A DNA stretch of 12,108 bases, taken from assembly GCA_946621875.1 (NCBI GenBank), contig CAMOOX010000042.1, positions 1 to 12,108 on the forward strand, in the 5' to 3' direction. Below the pieces are notes generated by a model, which was not told the DNA's origin, did not search any database, and worked only from the letters and a program-made list of their open reading frames with translations. Within the stretch, counting starts at the first letter, position 1. Each line of letters starts with the position of its first letter. Shown one piece after another: positions 1 through 5,841 of the stretch. This DNA comes from UBA1738 sp003453455. GTDB taxonomy: Bacteria > Bacillota > Clostridia > UBA1381. The translations under genes and the position numbers were made by a program.

Positions 1-287
1 TGTGTGTTTTGGTAAGGGGCAAGCTCATCAAAATGCTCGGAAATTTTGAGACCGTCAAAAAGATTGTAGTTATCCTTTTCCCTTATGTCAAAAAAGTATT
101 TGAGCATACTGAAATTAAGGGTTTTACCAAATCTTCTCGGTCTTGTTATGAGGTTGTTTTTTCCACCGTTTTTTATTATATCATAAATAAGCATAGTTTT
201 ATCAACATAATAAAAATCTTTTTCTATAATTTCCTTAAAATTCTCATACCCGATAGGTATCCTCTTTTTTCCGTTTATCCCTAACAT
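1..287 (-). CDS. AAA-ATPase-like / DUF1703 family protein, N-terminal fragment
   Basis: This gene runs off the left edge; 95 N-terminal residues are visible. The start reads MLGINGKKRIPIGYENF. It continues with FYYVDKTMLIYDII at about residues 25-38 and LITRPRRFGKTLNFSMLKYF at about 46-65, a P-loop-like segment typical of the AAA-ATPase-like domain (PF09820). Known members usually carry a C-terminal PD-(D/E)XK nuclease-like domain (PF08011) and run to roughly 500-600 residues; that part is outside the window. Their cellular role is unknown, and they often occur in many copies in Clostridia and Bacteroidetes. Two ATG codons lie in tandem (290 and 287). The GGGAGGT site at 295-301 is 7 nt from the second and 4 nt from the first, so 287 is preferred. 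A strong promoter lies just upstream, so the gene probably stands alone. Family assignment is confident; function is not. Confidence 0.9.
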   Translation of the reverse strand, partial: MLGINGKKRIPIGYENFKEIIEKDFYYVDKTMLIYDIIKNGGKNNLITRPRRFGKTLNFSMLKYFFDIREKDNYNLFDGLKISEHFDELAPYQNT

Positions 288-318
288 CATGTGCACCTCC
301 CTGTCAATCCTTTTTTCA

Positions 319-347
319 AGTATATCATAAATATTATATTTTATCAA
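319..347 (-). promoter_or_regulatory. Sigma-A-type promoter of the AAA-ATPase-like gene
   Basis: On the minus strand TTGATA (347-342) and TATACT (324-319) are separated by exactly 17 bp. TG one base upstream of the -10 makes it an extended -10. Transcription would begin near 312, about 11 nt before the GGGAGGT ribosome binding site at 301-295, giving a short leader. Confidence 0.75.
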
Positions 348-468
348 GTCCGATTTTATTATAATTTATATTTCGTTTTTTTCTGCAAGCAGTCTTAAAA
401 GGTAGGTTAAATAATTTTCTAAATTTAGTCTTTGAAATTAACGATTATTTTCTTTAATTCCTCCAAAT

Positions 469-506
469 GTGAAAAAATCATTCCCTCACGACAATAATTT
501 TTTCAC
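469..506. repeat. 10-bp perfect inverted repeat (possible hairpin)
   Basis: GTGAAAAAAT (469-478) and ATTTTTTCAC (497-506) are perfect inverted copies separated by 18 nt. The stem is AT-rich and no T-tract follows, so it is a poor terminator. Its role is unknown. Confidence 0.5.
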
Positions 507-567
507 TTCCTGCAAGAGCCTGACGGCTATACCTGCAAGGGATATTAAAGTGGCGATTTTTCCACCT

Positions 568-745
568 AAAATCAATTTTTACTCCACGTCCAGTACTACC
601 CTGCTAAAATGTTTTCTTTGGTGATTTATTCAAGTCTTGGAAACCCTATTCTTATGCCATTTTTAAGATGTGTATACGTGGAGTAACTTTTGATTTTTCG
701 TCATTTTTTTTAACCTGCCAAAAAATACTTTTTACTCCACGTATA
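568..745. repeat. Three copies of an ACTCCACGT-containing repeat in mixed orientation
   Basis: Copy 1 (568-589, plus) and copy 2 (676-697, minus) match at 19 of 22 positions. Both share AAAATCAA and TTACTCCACGT, differing only in three central bases, and together they bound a 130-bp segment. Copy 3 (729-742, plus) shares the 14 bases TTTTTACTCCACGT with copy 1. It also forms a perfect 14-bp inverted repeat with copy 2: TATACGTGGAGTAA at 673-686 and TTACTCCACGTATA at 732-745. The 130-bp unit resembles a small element with terminal inverted repeats, but no transposase or clear target duplication is seen. A regulatory or structured-RNA role is equally possible. Confidence 0.7.
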
Positions 746-913
746 AAGCCTGTTTCTTTGTCTGAAATTTATAATATTTTCTATAAGTATGAAATAAGTT
801 TATATAAATTTCAATAAGTTTTAATAATTTTTTGTCTTTTTGAAATAAATAAAAAATCAAATCTCTTTATGTAACCTCAAATAATTGTACCCAAAAAGCT
901 GATAATTACGCCA

Positions 914-999
914 TTTTTCGACACCGTACTTTTCGGTTTGACCACTTATAATGTTGAAAAATCTCTCGTTAAATCGAATAAACGCCAATTTTCACGAGA
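914..999. repeat. Two adjacent inverted repeats, possible structured element
   Basis: TTTTTCGACA (914-923) pairs with TGTTGAAAAA (952-961). On the plus strand the one imperfect pair is G-U, while on the minus strand it would be A-C, which favours folding of a plus-strand RNA. A short inner stem CCG/CGG (924-926, 934-936) lies inside. Two bases later TCTCGT (964-969) and ACGAGA (994-999) form a second inverted repeat. Read leftward, this second hairpin is followed by GATTTTT and lies about 55 nt past the protease stop codon, so it might serve as a weak terminator for that gene. Confidence 0.5.
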
Positions 1000-1052
1000 A
1001 GTAATTTATCTAACTTAGATTTGCTTTTTTAAATATGTATTCCCTTGCAGAT

Positions 1053-1862
1053 TTACTTATTATTTAAAATCTTATCAATGATATCTTTCTCGGTCATTAT
1101 TTCTGTAATCTTGCCTTTTTTATTCTTTTTAAAGACTATATAGTTTTTTGAAGCGACAAAATTCTGAGCTAAGCGTATATCACTATAATTTTCATTAACC
1201 AAATACGGTATAACCTTAACGCAATCCTTTTCGCATTTTTTCTTAATATAAATCAGCTCCTTTACAAAACTCATACTGTATTTTTCATTGTTTGTGAAAA
1301 CATTTGCCGTCAAAAATATTACTAAAAAAACAACAGAAAAATTAAAAGCATTTTTATATGCAAGCCAAATTTCAAATATGACTAAAACCGATATCAGAAC
1401 AGCCGATATTCTTTTCAAAATCTTCTCAGCATAGCTATTCCCCATTTTGTCTGATAAAATTCTTTTTAAGACCATTGCTCCGTCCATTGGTAAAATAGGA
1501 AGCAAATTAAATAAAAAAAGCCCTATATTATTCAAATATAAGTACTTAAAATCAGGATAAAGTAGTCCTGTTAAAAGTGCGAACACGGCACTAAAAAGAG
1601 GTCCTGACATATATAAGAGTACTTCATCGGAAATTGAATATATAATCCTGCTTTTTATACGCAAGTTTACACCAAACGGAAAAAACGCTACGTATGATAT
1701 CTCAATTCCTATTAAATAAGCACAAAATGCGTGGGCAAGTTCATGCAAAAACACAGATAAATAGCTAAAAAACAACAATTCAAGGCGCCGTGTAAACCAA
1801 CAGACTACAAAAAACATTACCGTAGTGTAATGAATGTATAATAATTTGCCTATTTTAATCAT
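1053..1862 (-). CDS. M50 site-2 protease, SpoIVFB-like
   Basis: This is an intramembrane zinc metalloprotease of peptidase family M50. The zinc motif HELAH is at residues 40-44 inside a membrane segment. A second conserved piece, NLLPILPMDG (119-128), supplies the probable third zinc ligand, D127. About five to six hydrophobic segments fill residues 8-190. The tail (about 215-269, including GKITEIMTEKDIIDKI) resembles a CBS domain. At 269 residues with this layout it fits SpoIVFB, the mother-cell protease that cleaves pro-sigma-K, but no SpoIVFA partner gene is visible. Instead it follows spoIIP and overlaps it by 8 nt, implying one transcript and coupled translation. The start is ATG with AAAGGA 8 nt upstream. 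It could also be a general site-2 protease; its sporulation role is inferred from the neighbour. Confidence 0.87.
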   Translation of the reverse strand: MIKIGKLLYIHYTTVMFFVVCWFTRRLELLFFSYLSVFLHELAHAFCAYLIGIEISYVAFFPFGVNLRIKSRIIYSISDEVLLYMSGPLFSAVFALLTGLLYPDFKYLYLNNIGLFLFNLLPILPMDGAMVLKRILSDKMGNSYAEKILKRISAVLISVLVIFEIWLAYKNAFNFSVVFLVIFLTANVFTNNEKYSMSFVKELIYIKKKCEKDCVKVIPYLVNENYSDIRLAQNFVASKNYIVFKKNKKGKITEIMTEKDIIDKILNNK

Positions 1863-2934
1863 TTTTATTTTCCTTTAATACAACGCTTATAACCTCAGCT
1901 ATGTCACGCCCACCCTCAATTGCCTCAGAAAGAGTATTCCCATTTGTACCTACCTCGATAATCAGAGAGCCTGTTGTCATCTGTTCATTAAATCGTTCTT
2001 TTCTTAAATTTATTTGGCGCATTAAAGTAGGATACATTTCTATTGCTTTTGCTTGAATTTTTGATGCAAATTTGAAGTTCTCCTGCCAATTATCATGCGG
2101 AAGATTAGCATTTGTGCCTACTACAAGCATTACCTGTGCAGTCGGTATTCCGTTAATATTTGTGAGCAGCTTCACCTTTGTGCCATCTTCCTTGGTTATA
2201 CCATCGCGGTGCACATCAAGTACAACCTTTATCCCGTGATATGCCTCTAAGTCATTTCTTATAGTGGTTGCTGCGCGCTGGTAAGCACCGTTATAAGAGG
2301 GATAATCGTGTACTGTTCTATCGTGATAGACTGAAATTCCGTTTTTTTCAAACACGCTTGCCATCATTTCCCCTACTTGAACAATGTTTTTTGTTTCATC
2401 AAGATTTCTGTCGGGTGCACCCCTTGTATAGCTATCGGTACTGTAACTTTCTGTTGTGTGGGTATGTATAATTAAAACCTGCGGTCCTTGGTTGTCCAAA
2501 GAAAAACAGAGCTTTTGTGCGATGTAATCGTTTGGATTTACCTTAAAATCAGTAGCATTTGAAATTTCTAACCCTTTTACGACCTTTTTAACCTCAGAGG
2601 TTATCATATTTTCTGACAGCTCTTCTTCATCATTTATATAGTTTTTATCTTCCCCTGTATCATCTAACAAAAAAAATTGCTTTATAATATTTTTATATAC
2701 TGTATTTCTGCTTTTTTTAGTCTGTTTGGTATTTTCTTCCCCAATTCCCGTGAGTTCGCTTTGGAATATCGGCTTATACTCTGAAAATGCCTGCATACTT
2801 TTATTTTTTGAAACAGTTAGAATAGAAATAACACTGAAAATACCTGCTACACACAGTAGTAATGCAGAATACAGCATATTTTTTGTTATGACAATCATTT
2901 TAATTCGTTTTAGCAATTTTTTAGCATCTCCCAA
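1855..2934 (-). CDS. spoIIP: Stage II sporulation protein P (SpoIIP) peptidoglycan hydrolase
   Basis: In known systems SpoIIP is a membrane-anchored amidase/endopeptidase that works with SpoIID and SpoIIM to thin septal peptidoglycan during forespore engulfment. Here a single membrane anchor lies at residues 21-41, followed by a low-complexity acidic linker (about 55-115) and the catalytic domain (about 150-355). Likely zinc and catalytic residues are H157 and H159 in IIHTHTTESY, E162, H242 in LDVHRDG and E327 in LIIEVGTNGNTL. The length of 359 is normal. The start is uncertain. The longest frame opens with TTG at 2934, with an in-frame stop three codons upstream and no nearby Shine-Dalgarno. 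A GGGAG lies 11 nt before an in-frame TTG at 2916, and the first ATG is at 2898. The gene is divergent from rplS and co-directional with the M50 protease gene. I could not find a convincing sigma-E-type promoter. Confidence 0.95.
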   Translation of the reverse strand: MGDAKKLLKRIKMIVITKNMLYSALLLCVAGIFSVISILTVSKNKSMQAFSEYKPIFQSELTGIGEENTKQTKKSRNTVYKNIIKQFFLLDDTGEDKNYINDEEELSENMITSEVKKVVKGLEISNATDFKVNPNDYIAQKLCFSLDNQGPQVLIIHTHTTESYSTDSYTRGAPDRNLDETKNIVQVGEMMASVFEKNGISVYHDRTVHDYPSYNGAYQRAATTIRNDLEAYHGIKVVLDVHRDGITKEDGTKVKLLTNINGIPTAQVMLVVGTNANLPHDNWQENFKFASKIQAKAIEMYPTLMRQINLRKERFNEQMTTGSLIIEVGTNGNTLSEAIEGGRDIAEVISVVLKENKND

Positions 2935-3001
2935 AATTTCTGTTTATAAATAATACTTGTCTTTTTCCTTATTTATTACTAAAAAATATTTGAAAAAAGT
3001 C

Positions 3002-3030
3002 TTGACTTTTAAAGTAATATATGGTAAACT
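3002..3030 (+). promoter_or_regulatory. Promoter of rplS
   Basis: TTGACT (3002-3007) and TAAACT (3025-3030) are separated by 17 bp. The -35 is near consensus and the -10 is weaker. Transcription would begin near 3037, just ahead of the L19 leader structure. Confidence 0.65.
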
Positions 3031-3045
3031 ATTTAAGTTAGTTTT

Positions 3046-3079
3046 GGGTGGTCCTCTGCCTTGGTCGGCACGAACATCC
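3046..3079 (+). ncRNA. Candidate L19 ribosomal-protein leader
   Basis: Just upstream of rplS a two-part stem can be drawn. GGGTG (3046-3050) pairs with CATCC (3075-3079), including one G-U pair. An asymmetric internal loop (six bases against four) separates it from TGCC (3057-3060) paired with GGCA (3067-3070), closing the hexaloop TTGGTC. Firmicutes rplS transcripts are known to carry an autoregulatory L19 leader, and the position fits: it starts about 10 nt from the predicted transcription start and ends 11 nt before the GGAGGG site. Identity with that family is inferred from position and fold, not from an alignment. Confidence 0.55.
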
Positions 3080-3100
3080 TATTATATAAAGGAGGGCAAA

Positions 3101-3454
3101 ATGATGAACTCAAAAGAAATCATTAGTGCTTTGACAAAAGACCAAATCAGAACCGACCTTCCTGATATTTGCGTTGGTAATAATGTAAAGGTTTATCAGA
3201 AAGTAGTCGAGGGTAACCGTACCAGAACTCAGATGTTTGAGGGTACTGTTATTAAGAAGCAAGGCAGCGGGATAGGCGCTACTTTTACCGTAAGAAGACT
3301 TTCCTACGGTGTTGGTGTTGAAAAAACATGGCCAGTTAACTCCCCTATCATTGAAAAAATTGAAATTTCAAGAAAAGGTAAGGTTAGACGCGCAAGACTC
3401 TTCTATATTCGCGACAGAGTCGGAAAAGCTGCAAAAGTTAAGGAAAGAATTTAA
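3101..3454 (+). CDS. rplS: 50S ribosomal protein L19
   Basis: L19 sits at the interface between the large and small ribosomal subunits. The 117-residue product matches the family along its whole length. Diagnostic segments are QIRTDLPDICVGNNVKV (15-31), QKVVEGNRTRTQMFEGTVIK (33-52), TFTVRRLSYGVGVEKTWPVN (61-80) and the basic tail RKGKVRRARLFYIRD (91-105). The strong GGAGGG site at 3091-3096 is followed by tandem ATG codons at 3101 and 3104; either can be used and they differ by one methionine. The same frame stays open upstream to 2957, but that part overlaps the promoter and leader and is not L19-like. The gene has its own promoter, a candidate autoregulatory leader and a terminator, so it is probably expressed largely on its own, independently of lepB downstream. 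Confidence 0.98.
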   Translation: MMNSKEIISALTKDQIRTDLPDICVGNNVKVYQKVVEGNRTRTQMFEGTVIKKQGSGIGATFTVRRLSYGVGVEKTWPVNSPIIEKIEISRKGKVRRARLFYIRDRVGKAAKVKERI

Positions 3455-3463
3455 CATTTCTTT

Positions 3464-3501
3464 AATTAAAAAGGGGACATATTTTGTGTCCCTTTTTAAT
3501 T
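3464..3501 (+). terminator. Rho-independent terminator after rplS
   Basis: AATTAAAAAGGGGACA (3464-3479) pairs with TGTCCCTTTTTAATT (3487-3501) around a 7-nt loop, with one extra G on the left arm. A run of five T closes the G/C part. It begins 9 nt after the rplS stop codon. Confidence 0.85.
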
Positions 3502-3506
3502 GTTTC

Positions 3507-3534
3507 TTGCCTTTATTTCCCATTGTGTTATAAT
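3507..3534 (+). promoter_or_regulatory. Promoter of lepB, extended -10
   Basis: TTGCCT (3507-3512) is followed after 16 bp by a consensus TATAAT (3529-3534). TG one base upstream of the -10 (3526-3527) makes it an extended -10. The start of transcription would be near 3541, right at the GAGGTG ribosome binding site, so the leader is very short. This promoter restarts transcription after the rplS terminator. Confidence 0.7.
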
Positions 3535-3553
3535 ATATTTGAGGTGTTTAAAA

Positions 3554-4234
3554 GTGACAGATAATAATTTTGAAAATGAAAATTTACAGATTGTTAAAGA
3601 AACCAAGGGTGACTTTAATATTTTAAAAGAGGTTTGGGAATGGTTTTATACCATTTTTTTAGCGCTTGTTATTGCTTTTGGCATTAAAATGTTTTTGGTG
3701 GACATAGTGCGGGTTGACGGACCATCTATGTATCCTACCTTAGTTAATAATGACAGACTTTTTGTTGTTAAAATAGGCTATAAACCGCAAAGAGGCGACA
3801 TTATCATATTAGACAGCGCATACAAAAACCGTGCAGAATATTATGATGAGTATGAGAATATGAATGATGTTACTCTGACTACATTTGATAAATTCAAGAT
3901 GTATTTTAAGCTTCCGGGTGAATATAAAAGAAAGTATTATATTAAGCGAATTATAGGTATGCCGGGAGATGTTATTGACCTTGAAGGCGGAAATGTAATA
4001 GTAAACGGCGAGGTTTTAGAAGAGCCGTATTATGACGGAATAACAGGCATTACAGACCCAAATACGGAATATCCCTTTACAGTAAGTGAAAACTGCGTTT
4101 TTGTTATGGGTGATAACCGCCCCAACAGCAAAGACTCTCGCTCTACATCGCTTGGAGAAGTACCGTTTGGAGCAATAGGCGGAAGGGCAATATTCAGGCT
4201 TTGGCCAGCCATGTCTTTCGGCGCATTAAAATAA
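3554..4234 (+). CDS. lepB: Signal peptidase I
   Basis: This is a membrane serine protease (family S26) that removes signal peptides from exported proteins. The 226-residue product has a cytoplasmic N-terminus, one membrane anchor (about 31-50) and an external catalytic domain. The catalytic Ser58 lies in VDGPSMYPTL (54-63), the general-base Lys131 in YYIKRIIGMPGD (128-139), and the conserved box GDNRPNSKDSR at 186-196. Between the Ser and Lys boxes there is a charged, Tyr-rich stretch (about 88-127). I chose the GTG at 3554: GAGGTG lies 7 nt upstream and the TATAAT promoter is placed to make a transcript starting just before it. A longer ATG start at 3500 would fall inside the rplS terminator. 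The position after rplS is common in Firmicutes. Confidence 0.96.
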   Translation: MTDNNFENENLQIVKETKGDFNILKEVWEWFYTIFLALVIAFGIKMFLVDIVRVDGPSMYPTLVNNDRLFVVKIGYKPQRGDIIILDSAYKNRAEYYDEYENMNDVTLTTFDKFKMYFKLPGEYKRKYYIKRIIGMPGDVIDLEGGNVIVNGEVLEEPYYDGITGITDPNTEYPFTVSENCVFVMGDNRPNSKDSRSTSLGEVPFGAIGGRAIFRLWPAMSFGALK

Positions 4235-4244
4235 CAAACAAACT

Positions 4245-4273
4245 TGGGCAGGTTAATATAACCTGCCTGTTTT
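4245..4273 (+). terminator. Hairpin with short T-tract between lepB and the acyltransferase gene
   Basis: GGCAGGTT (4247-4254) pairs perfectly with AACCTGCC (4260-4267) around a 5-nt loop, extendable by two G-T pairs, then TGTTTT. The T-run is only four long and runs straight into the AAGGAGA ribosome binding site of the next gene. It may therefore reduce rather than stop transcription into the downstream genes. Confidence 0.6.
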
Positions 4274-4286
4274 AAGGAGAAAAGCT

Positions 4287-5342
4287 ATGAATATGACTAT
4301 AAGTAAAAAAATCAAATATTTCTATTGGTTTTTCACTCTTGGAATAGTTATTTTTCATTCATATGAACCAACTGAATTTAAATTAGTTACAATGTCTAAA
4401 CTTGATAAGTTTGTTGCGGATTTTTATCCGATTTTTGCTGATAGATTAGGGCATATAGCTTTAACTTTTTTCTTCTTTATGTCGGCATTTTGGCTTTATA
4501 ATAATACAAATACAGCGAAGGACTGCTTAACAAAAATAAAAAAGCGTCTTCTTTCTCTTTTAGTGCCGTATTTGATATGGACTTTATTCCTTGCAATGTT
4601 AAAAATTTTCATGAACGAGCTTACAATTATAGAATTCTTAAAAAAAATATATATATACACATTCTTTAAACCCATAATAGGCGTTTCTTGGTATATCCTT
4701 AGCCTCTTATTGCTAATTGCAATATACCCACCTCTCTCTCTGATAGCCAAAAATAAAACTATATCTTTTTTGGTATTTTCAATTTTAATCCTTTATTTTT
4801 CGATAATTAAATACTTTGAAATTCCTTATATTGTTGAAGCAAAGGATTGGTGGTGGTATGATAATATGCTGTTCTATATACCTATTTATTTATTGGGCGG
4901 TTTTATCGGACTAAACTATCCTTATATAGTATTAGAAAAGGAATATAATAAAAACAGATATATTTTTATAGGTGCTTTTTTAGTTATACTGTCAATTTTA
5001 TTGTTTTATTTATTCCAAATTCGCAAATTTTATGTAATTTTCTCAACTATATGCTTAATTGGATTTTGGTTTTTGTTTAAGAACACACTGTTCATAAAAA
5101 AACAACCCAAAATATTTGATGCTGAATTTTTTATTTTCATATTACACCAACCAATAATGTTACCAATTATAAGAATTATAATTCAAAAAGTTCTTCCCAT
5201 CAGTGCAATGAATGGCTTTGAAATGATAATAATAAAACTTATTACATTAACATTAGTTGTGGTATTTTCCTATCTTTTAAGATGGGGATTAGTTAAAATA
5301 CTGCCAAGAAAAGTTTTTAATTTATTAAGTGGTGGAAGATAA
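4287..5342 (+). CDS. Acyltransferase family 3 membrane protein
   Basis: This is a 351-residue, very hydrophobic protein with about ten membrane segments from residue 11 to the end. The start (YFYWFFTLGIVIFHSYEP, 11-28) matches the first helix of acyltransferase family 3 (PF01757), with the conserved His at position 24. Further family-like parts are FFFMSAFWLY (about 61-70), a basic loop KIKKRLLSLLVPYLIWTLF (about 83-101) and GVSWYILSLLLL (about 132-143). Members usually move acetyl or other acyl groups onto cell-envelope sugars; the substrate here cannot be told. The Arg often found in the first helix is absent. AGGAG lies 7 nt before the ATG. The gene is visibly more AT-rich than its neighbours and lies inside a normally compact ribosome/secretion cluster, which hints at insertion or transfer. 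ybaK follows after 19 nt. Confidence 0.85.
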   Translation: MNMTISKKIKYFYWFFTLGIVIFHSYEPTEFKLVTMSKLDKFVADFYPIFADRLGHIALTFFFFMSAFWLYNNTNTAKDCLTKIKKRLLSLLVPYLIWTLFLAMLKIFMNELTIIEFLKKIYIYTFFKPIIGVSWYILSLLLLIAIYPPLSLIAKNKTISFLVFSILILYFSIIKYFEIPYIVEAKDWWWYDNMLFYIPIYLLGGFIGLNYPYIVLEKEYNKNRYIFIGAFLVILSILLFYLFQIRKFYVIFSTICLIGFWFLFKNTLFIKKQPKIFDAEFFIFILHQPIMLPIIRIIIQKVLPISAMNGFEMIIIKLITLTLVVVFSYLLRWGLVKILPRKVFNLLSGGR

Positions 5343-5361
5343 TTATTTAAGGAGAAAAATA

Positions 5362-5841
5362 ATGTCATTACCAAAAGCAAAAGAACATTTAAAAAAATAC
5401 GGGTTAGATGATAAAATTATGGAATTTCCTGTATCCTCTGCAACGGTCGCAGAAGCCGCTGCCGCTATTGGATGTCGTGAATGTGAAATTGCAAAAACGC
5501 TTTCTTTTATGGTTTCTGAAAAGCCAATACTTATTGTGGTTACAGGCGATGCAAGGATTGATAACAGAAAGTTTAAGGATGAATTTTGTGAAAAAGCCAA
5601 AATGATTGCATTTGATGATGTGGAAAGACTTATCGGTCACGCTGTCGGAGGAGTATGTCCCTTTGGCATAAATGATGGAGTGGAAGTTTATTTGGACAAT
5701 TCACTGAAAAATTTTGATGTTGTCTACCCTGCTTGCGGTAGCTCCAATAGTGCTGTAAAATTAACTTTAAATGAGTTTGAAACAGCATCAGAATATAAAA
5801 GATGGATTGATGTTTGTAAGGATGTGAACCCAGATGGATAA
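5362..5841 (+). CDS. ybaK: YbaK/EbsC-type aminoacyl-tRNA deacylase
   Basis: This 159-residue single-domain protein belongs to the YbaK/ProRS-editing family (PF04073), which hydrolyses wrongly charged tRNAs such as Cys-tRNA(Pro). The conserved catalytic lysine is K45 in EIAKTLSF (42-49), close to K46 of Haemophilus YbaK. The substrate-pocket loop is HAVGGVCPFGI (93-103), followed by YLDNSLKNFDVVYPACGSSN (110-129), also family-typical. I chose ATG 5362 because AAGGAG (5349-5354) lies 7 nt upstream; a start at 5329 would overlap the previous gene without a ribosome binding site. The stop codon overlaps the start of rbgA by 8 nt, so the two are probably translated together. Which mischarged tRNA is edited cannot be read from sequence. 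Confidence 0.93.
   Translation: MSLPKAKEHLKKYGLDDKIMEFPVSSATVAEAAAAIGCRECEIAKTLSFMVSEKPILIVVTGDARIDNRKFKDEFCEKAKMIAFDDVERLIGHAVGGVCPFGINDGVEVYLDNSLKNFDVVYPACGSSNSAVKLTLNEFETASEYKRWIDVCKDVNPDG

Larger units (their letters stand above)
348..1052. other. Gene-free, AT-rich intergenic stretch with inverted repeats
   Basis: I find no supportable gene on either strand across about 700 bp: reading frames are short and broken, and no tRNA- or rRNA-like sequence is seen. The stretch does hold several inverted repeats, listed separately (469-506, 568-745, 914-999). It lies between the promoter of the leftward AAA-ATPase-like gene and the 3' end of the leftward M50 protease gene. It may therefore contain the protease transcript's 3' end or the remains of a small mobile element. 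Confidence 0.6.

Noticed and set aside
9..284. Plus-strand open frame of 91 codons
   Set aside because: It is the antisense shadow of the AAA-ATPase-like gene, whose minus-strand translation has clear family motifs, a ribosome binding site and a promoter.
568..745. ACTCCACGT repeats considered as a CRISPR array
   Set aside because: Only three copies, in mixed orientation with unequal spacing of about 86 and 31 bp, and no cas genes. This does not fit a CRISPR array.
841..1050. Small coding gene on the minus strand after the M50 protease gene
   Set aside because: Every frame is broken by stops within short distances and none has a convincing ribosome binding site.
2935..3060. Sigma-E-type promoter for the spoIIP operon
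   Set aside because: Fragments resembling the -35 or -10 element occur in the AT-rich DNA, but none pair at the right spacing, so no call is made.
2957..3100. Longer N-terminus for L19
   Set aside because: The extension covers the promoter and the leader hairpin and has no similarity to L19; the GGAGGG site directs ATG 3101/3104.
3500..3553. ATG start for signal peptidase at 3500
   Set aside because: It lies within the rplS terminator and upstream of the TATAAT box; GTG 3554 has GAGGTG at the right distance.
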